From NCBI GenBank assembly GCA_040753835.1, contig JBFMDM010000083.1, positions 1 to 9,477 on the forward strand: a stretch of 9,477 nt of DNA. The letters are read 5' to 3'. This stretch comes from JACRIK01 sp040753835 (GTDB lineage: Bacteria > Planctomycetota > MHYJ01 > JACQXL01). The translations under genes were made by a program, and so were the position numbers. Positions within the stretch are counted from its first letter, which is position 1, and each line of letters opens with the position of its first letter. Shown piece after piece: positions 1 to 6,362 of the stretch. The notes beneath the pieces are model-generated. The model was not told the DNA's origin and made no database searches. It worked only from the letters and a program-made list of their open reading frames with translations.

Positions 1-162
1 GTTACCAATTCTTATAGATTCGCTACGCTCACTACAAGTAAATAATCTTAAAAATATTGACAAGAATAAGGAGATTGCTTAAGATATGGTGAACCTAATT
101 GCAACTAAACTCGGGGCAACCTCATTATTGATATTATAGTAATAAGTTACGAAATGGGTGTG

Positions 163-186
163 TGTCACCGACCCTGTCACCGACCC
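163..186. repeat. tandem 12-mer TGTCACCGACCC x2
   Basis: Two perfect, abutting copies of TGTCACCGACCC occupy 163-174 and 175-186. The stop codon of the minus-strand gene falls in the second copy. The ten bases TGTGTCACCG at 161-170 are repeated in inverted orientation at 843-852, on the far side of that gene. Confidence 0.8.
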
Positions 187-737
187 TTGATGAAATTATC
201 AATAGATACACTCGAAAAATTCAGGTGATATTTCAATAATAATTTTTCAAATTCTTTATTATCATATAATCTTATACTTATTATCTTATCATTTTTTGGG
301 TTCACAATTAGTACATATCTTGCATTATATGGAGCAATACCAAAGAAAGATTGCCTTCTATAATGATTCAAGGATGCCTCATAAATAATAATCTCTTGAT
401 CATAATTATTTCTGTCAGATGTAAGGATAATATCATAATCAAGTATTCTAGATCTATCAATCGAATTAGCGCACTTAAATATTTTTGGAGCATTCCTGGG
501 GTCGTCAGTTAAGTAATCATATAAAGTTAACAACTGCTCAGGAAAATGACCATTCCTATCATAATGCCTGTTTATATACGAACTAAGCTTCCATAGATTA
601 GTTTTGCATTTTATATCATTTTTCCCATGTACGGAAGCAGGGTAAAACAGCAAGAAATAACTTACAATAAACACCGCAAAGATAATACTAACTAACCTTA
701 TATAGTTTATCTTAAACATGCTAGTCGTTTCGGTCAT
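177..737 (-). CDS. small membrane-anchored protein of unknown function, pseudopilin-like layout
   Basis: I do not recognise this 186-residue protein with certainty. From the ATG at 737 it has a short polar N-terminus, one hydrophobic segment at about residues 13-32, then a soluble, probably extracytoplasmic domain. The stretch after the membrane segment (Cys44, then NL, a helix, Tyr, NGHFPEQL and Cys89) resembles the periplasmic part of GspG/H-like pseudopilins of environmental bacteria, and the two cysteines could form a disulfide. No prepilin peptidase site (G followed by hydrophobics with E at +5) is visible. The frame is open back to a GTG at 851, but those 38 residues run across two copies of a GGTGACACA repeat, so I prefer the ATG at 737, which has a weak GGGG eight bases upstream. 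The last codons (KGR-stop) lie in another repeat copy. The sequence is much more AT-rich than the other genes and may be acquired DNA. Confidence 0.55.
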   Translation of the reverse strand: MTETTSMFKINYIRLVSIIFAVFIVSYFLLFYPASVHGKNDIKCKTNLWKLSSYINRHYDRNGHFPEQLLTLYDYLTDDPRNAPKIFKCANSIDRSRILDYDIILTSDRNNYDQEIIIYEASLNHYRRQSFFGIAPYNARYVLIVNPKNDKIISIRLYDNKEFEKLLLKYHLNFSSVSIDNFIKGR

Positions 738-768
738 ATTCAATACCCCATATTTCTCTTTGAATCCT

Positions 769-852
769 TTTCCCCGGTGACACAGAGCGTGTCCAAAAAC
801 TAAGCATATCTTTCTATACAAATCATAGTTTTTTAATTTCCCCGGTGACACA
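769..852. repeat. direct repeat TTTCCCCGGTGACACA x2
   Basis: The 16-mer TTTCCCCGGTGACACA is present exactly at 769-784 and 837-852, 68 bases apart. Its CGGTGACACA part is the inverse of the left-hand repeat at 161-170, so the minus-strand gene sits between inverted copies. The shorter core CCGGTGACAC recurs at 9294-9303, near the other end of the window, which suggests a family dispersed in this genome. Confidence 0.8.
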
Positions 853-886
853 CCTTGCCTCCTATACGGCTATTTTGCTGATTTAG

Positions 887-903
887 CCCCGATGACTTTC
901 GGG
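887..903. repeat. palindrome CCCCGATGACTTTCGGG
   Basis: CCCGA at 888-892 pairs with TCGGG at 899-903 around a six-base loop. The sequence looks like a diverged member of the CCCCGAT...ATCGGGG family seen twice at 1173-1229. Confidence 0.5.
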
Positions 904-910
904 ACTTCCC

Positions 911-958
911 GCTTCGCTCTCGCTGGAGCGAGGCGAGCGCTGCGGCTTCGCAGGCGCT
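911..958. repeat. two adjacent GC-rich hairpins
   Basis: The first hairpin has CTCGCT (919-924) against AGCGAG (927-932), extendable by CGC/GCG across one bulged T. The second has AGCGC-TGCG (936-944) against CGCA-G-GCGCT (949-958) with the loop GCTT and one bulged G. Neither is followed by a T tract, so they do not look like intrinsic terminators. The segment GCTTCGCTCTCGCTGGA (911-927) reappears with two differences, inverted, inside the TPR gene at 8934-8950. Confidence 0.65.
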
Positions 959-1133
959 GTTTTATAAAACCGCCTGTTTAGCAACCTTTCTATCTTGGTA
1001 ATAAAGGTATCCTTGCCCAGTGGCCTGCCGATTTTAGTGGCTTTTCTTATGGCGCTTATCTAATGCGTTAATTCATGTAACATAAAATCCAATCGTATGA
1101 TGTCAAGGAAAAAGAGATTATACCTTATTTTTC

Positions 1134-1163
1134 TTGGTATTGATGGCTGGTTTTTGGTATGAA
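1134..1163 (+). promoter_or_regulatory. weak sigma70-like promoter candidate
   Basis: TTGGTA (1134-1139) and TATGAA (1158-1163) are separated by 18 bases and each matches four of six consensus bases. They lie ahead of the FHA gene. A transcript from here would begin with the hairpins at 1174-1246. The match is weak and no other support is visible. Confidence 0.2.
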
Positions 1164-1172
1164 TAAAGGTAT

Positions 1173-1191
1173 CCCCCGATGTTTATCGGGG
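1173..1191. repeat. palindrome CCCCGAT-GTTT-ATCGGGG
   Basis: A perfect seven-base stem (1174-1180 with 1185-1191) closes a four-base loop. The palindrome at 1213-1229 is nearly the same 18-mer in the opposite orientation. The two can therefore fold separately or pair with each other along about 17 positions with one G-U. Confidence 0.75.
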
Positions 1192-1195
1192 TCTA

Positions 1196-1246
1196 AAGGA
1201 CTGTAACAACAGCCCCGATAGACATCGGGCCTGTTTAACAGTCCTT
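1196..1246. repeat. long hairpin directly upstream of the FHA start codon
   Basis: The outer arms AAGGACTG (1196-1203) and CAGTCCTT (1239-1246) enclose inner arms AACAGCCCCGAT and ATCGGGCCTGTT, which pair with one mismatch around the loop AGAC. The stem ends five bases before the ATG at 1252. There is no Shine-Dalgarno sequence between hairpin and start. It could lower translation or simply be a dispersed palindrome; no T tract follows. Confidence 0.7.
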
Positions 1247-1251
1247 AAGAT

Positions 1252-3456
1252 ATGACACAGATAATCCTTAAAGACGGCGATTCGTCCCAGACCTTTAGTA
1301 TCACCAAGGATATCACGGCCATCGGGCGGAGCAGTAAGAACGACGTGGTCATCCGCCAGGGTGAGTTGTCCCGTTTCCACTGCCAGATACGTAAGATGCC
1401 GGACCTGCCCGACGGTCAGGCGGGCGGCTACACCATCGTTGACCTGGACAGCCGGAACGGCATCCACTTTAACGGCGCCAGGGTCAAGGAGAAGAAACTG
1501 GAGCCCGGGGACGAGATACAAATCGGCAAGGCCATCGTTGTCTTTGAGAAGGAGATGCCCCGTGCCGAAGGCCAGCCACCATCCTCCGCTGTTCCGAATC
1601 TACGGAGTGGCGAAGGACAGCCCGCGCCAGCATTGCCGGCCGCGCTGTCGCCTGATGAATTCATCGCCAAGGGCCGCAGGAATGTGGTTTCCATACTGGC
1701 CCGGGTCGTCATCATCGTTGCCATCGTCTTTATCGTCCTCGGCTATGGCTATATCAAGTTCAAGGAGCGGACCGGCAGGGAGTTGAATATCGTCTCAAAG
1801 AACTCCTCGTTTGAGGAGACGGCTCAGATTCCCAACCTGCCCAACGGCTGGTTCTCACAGTCCGATAGCAAGGCGCTTATAACCGTGGTCAGCCGCGAGT
1901 TCCAGGACGGAAAATACTCGCTGGCCGTGGAAAAGAGCGCCAACAGCAACGAGTTCTGCACCGAACTTTATCACAGTTCCGTCATCAAGATACCGTCCTA
2001 TGTCAGGTCAAGCCCGAACGAGATATACACCTTCGGCGGGTGGGTCAAATCCGACCCGTTCCGTAAGTCGCTTTCGGGCTACCGAATCAGTTGGTTTGAC
2101 GACCATCACCAGTTAATCCGTGACGATTACACCGAATTCACAGGCGGGACGAAAGAATGGAAGAGTATCACGGCCAAGACCCGTCCGCCGTCCGAGGCGT
2201 CTTACGGCCGGTTCTCTCTGCTGGCGCTGGGCGCGGATGCGCTGGTGTATTTTGACAACGTCTCGGTATTGCAATCGCGTTCCGAGTCGGCAGTCCTCTC
2301 AGGCCGGGCCGACAAGGCGGTTCTGGATAACCAGTTGTTCCGGCTGACGGTCCTGCAGTCCGGCGTCTGGAGTATGGAAAGCAGCCAGTTGGCCGGCGGC
2401 ATAGAACTGACCGGCGAACTGGCCTTTAAGCCGTCCAGCCAGGAGTCGCGCCAGGGTTCATACAATCAAGGCCGGATTATCAGCGCGGACAGCGAGTGCA
2501 TCAAGGCCAATGCCCAAATCCTCAGCCCGCTTTCTCTGGAGATGATTAATATCAATATGGAATGCGCGGCCGGCCCCGGGATGGCCCTGACCTATAATTT
2601 CCCGTCCGATTTATACACCTACCTGCGCGATAAATATTTCCGCCTGCTCAGCGCTATGCCGGCCGGCAATATCAGATACCTTAAACTGATAAGCGATTCG
2701 GAAGTGAAGGAGGTCTCTCTGCACGACAGGACCACGGAAAAGGTCTCAGGCATAAATATCGGGGTTCCCAATAATATCATTTCCATAAAGTACCTCCAGC
2801 CGGTTGAACTCACGGTGAGCCGCGAGGCAGATGTCCTGTATTTCAGCCAGGTCTTCCAGCCGCTGACCTTTGCCAGCGCGGCCGAATCAACCTTGGCGTT
2901 CGGGCTGGAGTTTGACCTGAAGACCTTAAGCCAGAGCCAGACGGACTGGGAACGGTTCCTGAGGCAGGCCGAGGAGATGGAGCGGAACCGCGACCTGGGC
3001 GAGGCGATAGAGGTCTACCGGACGGTCCTGATGGGAATGGATGAGAATTCAGAGATGGCGCCGGCGGTCAGGGCGAAACTCAATACCCTGGAGAACGGCG
3101 CCAAAGAACTGCTCCAGGACCTGAATGACCTGCTGTCAACCGCCCGCCTGCTCAGGGATTTCGGGCTCTACGAGCGGGTCTCAAAACAGGCGCGGGAGAT
3201 ATCCCGGACCTATAAAAAGACCGAATACGGCGAGCGGGCCAAGAATATCATCCAGGAAATAAAATCCGAGACCGAACAGGCAAGGGGCACGGAAGACAGC
3301 GGAAACGCCGGGAAGATCTTGTCCGTTGCCAACGGATTCCTGAAAGAGGGCCAGAATAATCTGGCCCGGTGGCTTTACGAGGAGATAATCCAGCGCTATG
3401 GCGGAACCCCGGCGGCCAAACAGGCGAAAGAGAATCTGGAGAAGATACCGAAATAA
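1252..3456 (+). CDS. FHA-domain transmembrane protein with CBM-like and helical-repeat regions
   Basis: Residues 1-100 form a forkhead-associated domain, which binds phosphothreonine peptides. The marks are GRSSKND (25-31), LSRFHCQI (39-46) and DSRNGIHFNG (66-75), with the conserved Gly, Arg, Ser, His and Asn residues present. A nine-residue insert (51-59, LPDGQAGG) in the loop before the DSRNG strand is encoded by a palindrome. A Pro/Ala-rich linker (about 102-135) contains a second palindrome-encoded piece. One membrane helix lies at about 145-166, so FHA is cytoplasmic and the rest should be outside. Residues 180-340 resemble a CBM4/9-type galactose-binding sandwich (start NSSFEE..LPNGW, end YFDNVSV). 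A beta-rich region of unknown type follows (about 350-565), then helices (about 570-734) resembling TPR/YfgC-like repeats. Start is the ATG at 1252; no ribosome site is visible. The context suggests a signalling-linked partner of the PilM-N/PilO platform; that role is inferred. Confidence 0.88.
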   Translation: MTQIILKDGDSSQTFSITKDITAIGRSSKNDVVIRQGELSRFHCQIRKMPDLPDGQAGGYTIVDLDSRNGIHFNGARVKEKKLEPGDEIQIGKAIVVFEKEMPRAEGQPPSSAVPNLRSGEGQPAPALPAALSPDEFIAKGRRNVVSILARVVIIVAIVFIVLGYGYIKFKERTGRELNIVSKNSSFEETAQIPNLPNGWFSQSDSKALITVVSREFQDGKYSLAVEKSANSNEFCTELYHSSVIKIPSYVRSSPNEIYTFGGWVKSDPFRKSLSGYRISWFDDHHQLIRDDYTEFTGGTKEWKSITAKTRPPSEASYGRFSLLALGADALVYFDNVSVLQSRSESAVLSGRADKAVLDNQLFRLTVLQSGVWSMESSQLAGGIELTGELAFKPSSQESRQGSYNQGRIISADSECIKANAQILSPLSLEMININMECAAGPGMALTYNFPSDLYTYLRDKYFRLLSAMPAGNIRYLKLISDSEVKEVSLHDRTTEKVSGINIGVPNNIISIKYLQPVELTVSREADVLYFSQVFQPLTFASAAESTLAFGLEFDLKTLSQSQTDWERFLRQAEEMERNRDLGEAIEVYRTVLMGMDENSEMAPAVRAKLNTLENGAKELLQDLNDLLSTARLLRDFGLYERVSKQAREISRTYKKTEYGERAKNIIQEIKSETEQARGTEDSGNAGKILSVANGFLKEGQNNLARWLYEEIIQRYGGTPAAKQAKENLEKIPK
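1404..1427. repeat. in-frame palindromic element in the FHA domain
   Basis: GCCCG (1407-1411) pairs with CGGGC (1421-1425) around a nine-base loop, and the stem extends outward by one wobble and one C-G pair. The element adds about eight or nine residues (LPDGQAGG) to a surface loop of the FHA fold without breaking the frame. It is the same family as 5461-5481: read on the other strand, a 19-base core differs at only two positions. Half of the element (GGTCAGGCGGG, 1414-1424) also occurs at 6332-6342. Confidence 0.7.
1583..1616. repeat. in-frame 34-base palindromic element in the FHA-TM linker
   Basis: Two 14-base arms (1583-1596 and 1603-1616) pair with ten Watson-Crick pairs, three G-U pairs and one mismatch around the loop AATCTA. 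The frame passes through as roughly SSAVPNLRSGEG (residues 111-122), in the flexible linker before the membrane helix. The sequence is unlike the DGQAGG family and so is a separate type. Confidence 0.6.
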
Positions 3457-3467
3457 TTAGAAGAGGA

Positions 3468-3722
3468 GCCACAGATTACACAGATTAAAGGAATTACGAA
3501 TTAGTAAGCGGATAAAACGGATTAAGCAGATAATCAGATAAATCTGCCAAATCCACTAAATCTGCTTACTTCTTTGAAATTCACACGATAAATTATTAGA
3601 GCCACCGGAATAAAGGTAGGGCTTATTATTAATTTCGGAGGCAAAATCCTTGAGTGGGAAAGGATAGTGTATTAAATCTCACGGATTTTAGTGTTTTATC
3701 TGTAATCTGTGGAATCTGTGGC
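3468..3722. mobile_element. MITE-like repeat, copy A
   Basis: This 255-base AT-rich element fills the gap between the FHA and PilM-N genes. Its ends are inverted repeats: CCACAGATTACACAGATTA (3469-3487) against TAATCTGTGGAATCTGTGG (3703-3721) pair with one mismatch, plus an outer G-C. It carries no open frame of note, so it is non-autonomous if mobile. Positions 3470-3712 match 6363-6605 with eight substitutions by my count, the first 152 bases being identical. Copy A has nine extra bases (AATCTGTGG) at the right end. I see no clear target-site duplication. It ends 24 bases before the next start codon, so it may also carry regulatory signals. Confidence 0.75.
3503..3570. repeat. imperfect internal hairpin of the MITE-like element
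   Basis: AGTAAGC (3503-3509) and GCTTACT (3564-3570) begin two arms of about 33 bases that are imperfect inverse copies of each other; GGATT/AATCC and GCAGAT/ATCTGC also align between them. The same structure is unchanged in copy B at 6396-6463. The repeat therefore has a folded core as well as complementary ends. Confidence 0.55.
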
Positions 3723-3746
3723 TTGACTTCATTGAATGTATTTTAG

Positions 3747-5507
3747 ATGATTATGTGGACAGGTATTGATATCGGTCATTCGTATATAAAGATAGTGCAG
3801 GTGGTTCCGTCCTGGCGCGGATACCGGCTGGCCGGACTGGCCAAGGTGAAGAACGAACTGCCGGCGGACGATTCCAAGACCTCGTCCACCATCCGGAGTT
3901 TCGCCCGTGCCCAACTTCAGCGCATCTTCCAGACCGCGCTTGTTCCCTCAAGGTGCATCATCGGCGTGACCGGCAAGGATATCAACCTGAGAATCATCCA
4001 GATGCCGCCCATTCCCTCGCCCGTGAAATTCAAGAAGATGATGGAATACGAACTCATCCAGTTGGCGGGCAAGAGCGGCGAATCGCCCACAGGGCAACCC
4101 GGTGGGTCGCTTTATTCGGACTATTGCCGGCTGAATCTGGCCAACAAACCCTATCCGGAGGTGCCGGTCCTGGTCGGGATGGCCAAGAACACCTTTATAG
4201 ACGAGCAGATAAAGAGGATGAAAAGGGCGGGCCTGGCCGTTGAGGACATCGCGCCCAACGCTATCGCGCTGTCTTATGCGCTGAGGGAGACCGAGGCAAT
4301 CAAGCCGGGCGAGACGGTTCTCCTGGCCGACATCGGCGCGGTGAACACGGAGATTGTAATCCATCAGGGCAAGAACCTGATTTTCGCTCGGAACATCACG
4401 GGCGGCGGCGCGGACCTGACCGAGACCATCCAGAACCGGCTGGGCGTGCCGAAACAGGAGGCCGAGAACCTCAAGGTCAATGCCGGCAAAATCGTGCCCC
4501 GCGAGACGACCGACATCAGCGGCCAGGACCGCGAACTGCAGGAGACCCTGAGAAGCGGCGTGGGCCAGATTCAGTCGTCCATAGAATCGGCCGTCTCATT
4601 TGCCGTGGCGCAACTGAAGGCGGAGAAACTCTCTCCCGACCGCATCTTCATCTCCGGCGGCACGGCCAAACTAAAGGGCCTGGCCGGATACCTCGGCGAG
4701 ACGCTCAACAAGCCGGTTGAGGTCTTCAGGCCGTTCAAGAATATCAAGGCCTCTGTGCCGGATGAAGCGAAAGACAAGACGGCCGAGGCGGACTGCGACT
4801 TCAGCATCGCCCTGGGTCTGGCCCTGTGCGGCGCGGCCTACGACAAGAATCACCACCTCTCGTTCCTGCCGCCACAACTGAGCCGGAAGAAGGGTTTCTA
4901 CAGGGAAACGGTCCCGCTCATCGCGGTCGGCATCATCACGTTCCTCGGAATGGTCCTCTGGTTCGCCAGCGTCTCGGCCGAGCGCAGCCGCGAGGAGAAT
5001 AACATCAGCCAACTCAGGGATGAACAGAAGCGGTTTACGGACATTCTCAATAAGTTCAACCAGGTCAAGGAGCGCAAAAAGGCCCTGGAGGATACGCACC
5101 AGAAACTTAACAAGATAACCCGGGCCACTGACCTGTCGTTTATCGCCATAAAACTGATAGGGCAGTATATGCCGTCCGAGGCCTGGATTTCCCAGGTAAC
5201 GATGTCCGGCGTAACCACTGACCCGAAGAAGCCGGCTGACCCGGATGCGCCGAAGGAAATCATTCTCATCGGATATTTGGAGGACGACAATCCATCCAAC
5301 CTGGAAAACCTTAAGACCTTTGTGGACCAACTCAACCAGCCCAATAACTATCTCACGCTTGAGGCGTCCCTGAAGCGGCTTGATGCGCCCAAGACGGTTA
5401 TGCCCAGGGCCAAGAAAGAGTTTGAAATCAATATCAGGATATCCGCCAAAGGCGAATCCCCGCCTGACGGACGGGCAGGCGCCTCCGGAGGAAAAGAGAC
5501 AAAGTAA
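3747..5507 (+). CDS. PilM-PilN fusion, pilus/secretion inner-membrane platform protein
   Basis: Residues 3-365 are a PilM-type actin-like ATPase domain, the cytoplasmic ring component of type IV pilus platforms. It shows phosphate-1 GIDIGHSYIK (6-15), phosphate-2 LLADIGAVNTEIVI (192-205) and the adenosine motif FISGGTAKLKGL (301-312). Residues 369-568 match PilN: LSFLPPQ near its start (like the PilN INLLP motif that binds PilM), a membrane helix at about 388-409, a coiled coil (about 411-458), then a periplasmic alpha/beta domain. PilM and PilN are normally separate proteins of about 350 and 190 residues, so 586 residues fits a full fusion. A palindrome-encoded piece (GESPTGQPGGS, 111-121) interrupts the PilM fold, and another forms the C-terminal tail. 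ATGs at 3747 and 3753 are both possible; neither has a ribosome site, and the second gives the more usual PilM start. PilO follows four bases later. Confidence 0.9.
   Translation: MIMWTGIDIGHSYIKIVQVVPSWRGYRLAGLAKVKNELPADDSKTSSTIRSFARAQLQRIFQTALVPSRCIIGVTGKDINLRIIQMPPIPSPVKFKKMMEYELIQLAGKSGESPTGQPGGSLYSDYCRLNLANKPYPEVPVLVGMAKNTFIDEQIKRMKRAGLAVEDIAPNAIALSYALRETEAIKPGETVLLADIGAVNTEIVIHQGKNLIFARNITGGGADLTETIQNRLGVPKQEAENLKVNAGKIVPRETTDISGQDRELQETLRSGVGQIQSSIESAVSFAVAQLKAEKLSPDRIFISGGTAKLKGLAGYLGETLNKPVEVFRPFKNIKASVPDEAKDKTAEADCDFSIALGLALCGAAYDKNHHLSFLPPQLSRKKGFYRETVPLIAVGIITFLGMVLWFASVSAERSREENNISQLRDEQKRFTDILNKFNQVKERKKALEDTHQKLNKITRATDLSFIAIKLIGQYMPSEAWISQVTMSGVTTDPKKPADPDAPKEIILIGYLEDDNPSNLENLKTFVDQLNQPNNYLTLEASLKRLDAPKTVMPRAKKEFEINIRISAKGESPPDGRAGASGGKETK
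4084..4107. repeat. in-frame palindromic element in the PilM domain
   Basis: CCCAC-A-GGG (4086-4094) pairs with CCC-G-GTGGG (4098-4106) around the loop CAA; the only unpaired position is A opposite G. The translated piece (about SPTGQPGG) lies between the YELIQLAGKS helix and the strand containing SDYCRL, where other PilM proteins as I recall them have a short loop. It is Gly/Pro-rich and unlike its surroundings. Confidence 0.55.
5461..5491. repeat. palindromic element at the PilM-N/PilO junction
   Basis: CGCCTG (5461-5466) pairs with CAGGCG (5476-5481); the inverse is the same family as 1404-1425. It is followed at once by the perfect ten-base palindrome CCTCCGGAGG (5482-5491). Together they encode the last residues of the PilN tail (PPDGRAGASGG). 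They also place a GGAGG (5487-5491) 20 bases before the PilO start, too far to be a standard ribosome site. A 12-mer of this element, GGACGGGCAGGC, recurs at 9312-9323. Confidence 0.65.
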
Positions 5508-5511
5508 AATT

Positions 5512-6291
5512 ATGTATTGGATAGCCGAACATAAAAGATTTGCGGTATTCGTGCTGGCAACCGTGGCGTTGCTTCTCATAGAATACCGCTATTTCATTGC
5601 CGGGACGCGCGATGAGATTGCCGCGCTCCAGGAACAGCAGTATAAGATGCGCGCGGATATAGGGAACAAGGTCAAGAAAGGGCCGTTTATTTCCGAGAAG
5701 AGCATCCCGAACGCCGAGGAGGAGATAAAATACGTTGAGGCGCGCTACTCCGCGCTCAGGAACAAGATAAACTTCAAGCCACTGCCCGGCTACGAAATTC
5801 CGGCCACCCGGCGCCAGGATGAACTGATTGTCCTCTTTCAGTCGCTTCTCAAGGACACCCAGAAGCGGATGGAAAAGACCGCGGCGCAGAAAGGCATTCC
5901 CATCCCGGCCAAACTGGAATTCCCCTTAAGCCGCGCCTCAGAGGAGGCCATCCGGCTCTATTACGAGCGGCTGGATATCGTTGAGCAACTGGTCGGGATG
6001 GCAATGGACAGCAACTGCCTCAAGGTCGTTGACTGGGGCGTGAGCGAAGCAGATTTCCGGGAATTCAGGGACATCAAGGACGTCTCCTTCAAGAGCGCCG
6101 CGGGTATGAAGAATATGGCTTTTATCCGGATAAACGGGCCGTTCTCTTCGGTTATGCAGTTTATCAACCTTCTGCGCGGCGCCGAACGGTTCGTCTCGCT
6201 GGAGAAGATGATTATCAGCAATGCCAATCCGGATTCGGACAATGTTACGGCCACCTTTATCGTGGCCGGCGTAAAACTGCCTGCCCGATGA
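5512..6291 (+). CDS. PilO-like inner-membrane platform protein
   Basis: The 259-residue product has the PilO/GspM layout: a short cytoplasmic N-terminus, one membrane helix at about 10-29, a charged, partly coiled-coil stretch (about 31-125), and a C-terminal alpha/beta domain. Within that domain INGPFSSVMQFINLLRGAER (207-226) followed by FVSLEKMIISN matches the typical PilO pattern of a small domain with a helix that aligns the pilus platform. PilO binds PilN in the periplasm, and here it follows the PilM-N fusion by four bases, so translation is probably coupled. The frame is open upstream to 5380, but that part overlaps the PilN coding region and reads through the palindrome, so I chose the ATG at 5512. 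Similarity to Amuc_1100-type PilO-like proteins of the PVC group is possible. Its length exceeds the usual PilO of about 200 residues because of the extended middle (about 60-165). Confidence 0.75.
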   Translation: MYWIAEHKRFAVFVLATVALLLIEYRYFIAGTRDEIAALQEQQYKMRADIGNKVKKGPFISEKSIPNAEEEIKYVEARYSALRNKINFKPLPGYEIPATRRQDELIVLFQSLLKDTQKRMEKTAAQKGIPIPAKLEFPLSRASEEAIRLYYERLDIVEQLVGMAMDSNCLKVVDWGVSEADFREFRDIKDVSFKSAAGMKNMAFIRINGPFSSVMQFINLLRGAERFVSLEKMIISNANPDSDNVTATFIVAGVKLPAR

Positions 6292-6301
6292 GCGCCATAA
6301 G

Positions 6302-6342
6302 AGCGCCATGGCGCTTCGGCGCCACTGGCTTGGTCAGGCGGG
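6302..6342. repeat. palindrome, UUCG hairpin and partial repeat after PilO
   Basis: AGCGCCATGGCGCT (6302-6315) is a perfect 14-base palindrome. Overlapping it, TGGCGC-TTCG-GCGCCA (6309-6324) forms a six-base stem with the very stable UUCG tetraloop. No T tract follows, so it is not a standard terminator, although it could stabilise the 3' end of the transcript. GGTCAGGCGGG at 6332-6342 matches half of the element in the FHA gene. Confidence 0.65.
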
Positions 6343-6362
6343 GTGGAAACGAAATAAGAAGA

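Larger units (their letters stand above)
738..1251. other. non-coding region rich in palindromes
   Basis: No convincing gene lies in this 514-base stretch; the open frames seen are short or are shadows of the FHA gene. It begins with the GGTGACACA repeats and then carries palindromes at 887-903, 919-932, 936-958, 1174-1191 and 1196-1246. The 13-mer AATAAAGGTATCC also occurs twice, at 1000-1012 and 1162-1174. The segment at about 1020-1160 is AT-rich and the likeliest place for a promoter of the FHA gene. The stretch separates the divergent minus-strand gene from the plus-strand genes. Confidence 0.6.

Noticed and set aside
2..82. Possible 3' end of a plus-strand gene entering from the left edge (26 codons, then TAA)
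   Set aside because: Too short to judge, AT-rich, with no recognisable residues; the neighbouring frames also close within a similar distance.
177..737. Calling the minus-strand gene a true type IV pilin
   Set aside because: There is no prepilin peptidase site ahead of the hydrophobic segment and no Glu5; only the layout after the membrane segment is similar.
738..851. Extension of the minus-strand gene to the GTG at 851
   Set aside because: The added residues are read through two copies of a GGTGACACA repeat and precede a good N-terminal membrane-anchor arrangement, so they are probably not part of the protein.
1196..1246. Transcription attenuator or known riboswitch before the FHA gene
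   Set aside because: No T tract and no recognisable ligand-binding core; kept only as a structured leader.
3468..3722. CRISPR array or tandem CACAGATTA repeats
   Set aside because: The short CACAGATTA/TAATCTGTG units occur only at the element ends and in inverted orientation, without regular spacers.
5380..5511. Upstream start for the PilO-like gene
   Set aside because: It would overlap the PilN coding region by over 120 bases and translate a palindrome in another frame; PilO proteins start just before the membrane helix.
4671..5579. 302-codon open frame on the minus strand
   Set aside because: It lies antisense to PilM-N and PilO, whose domains are clear; the composition (Arg, Gly, Leu-rich) is typical of a shadow of a GC-rich gene.
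6309..6342. Intrinsic terminator after PilO
   Set aside because: The UUCG hairpin is stable but followed by CTGGCTTGG rather than a T tract.
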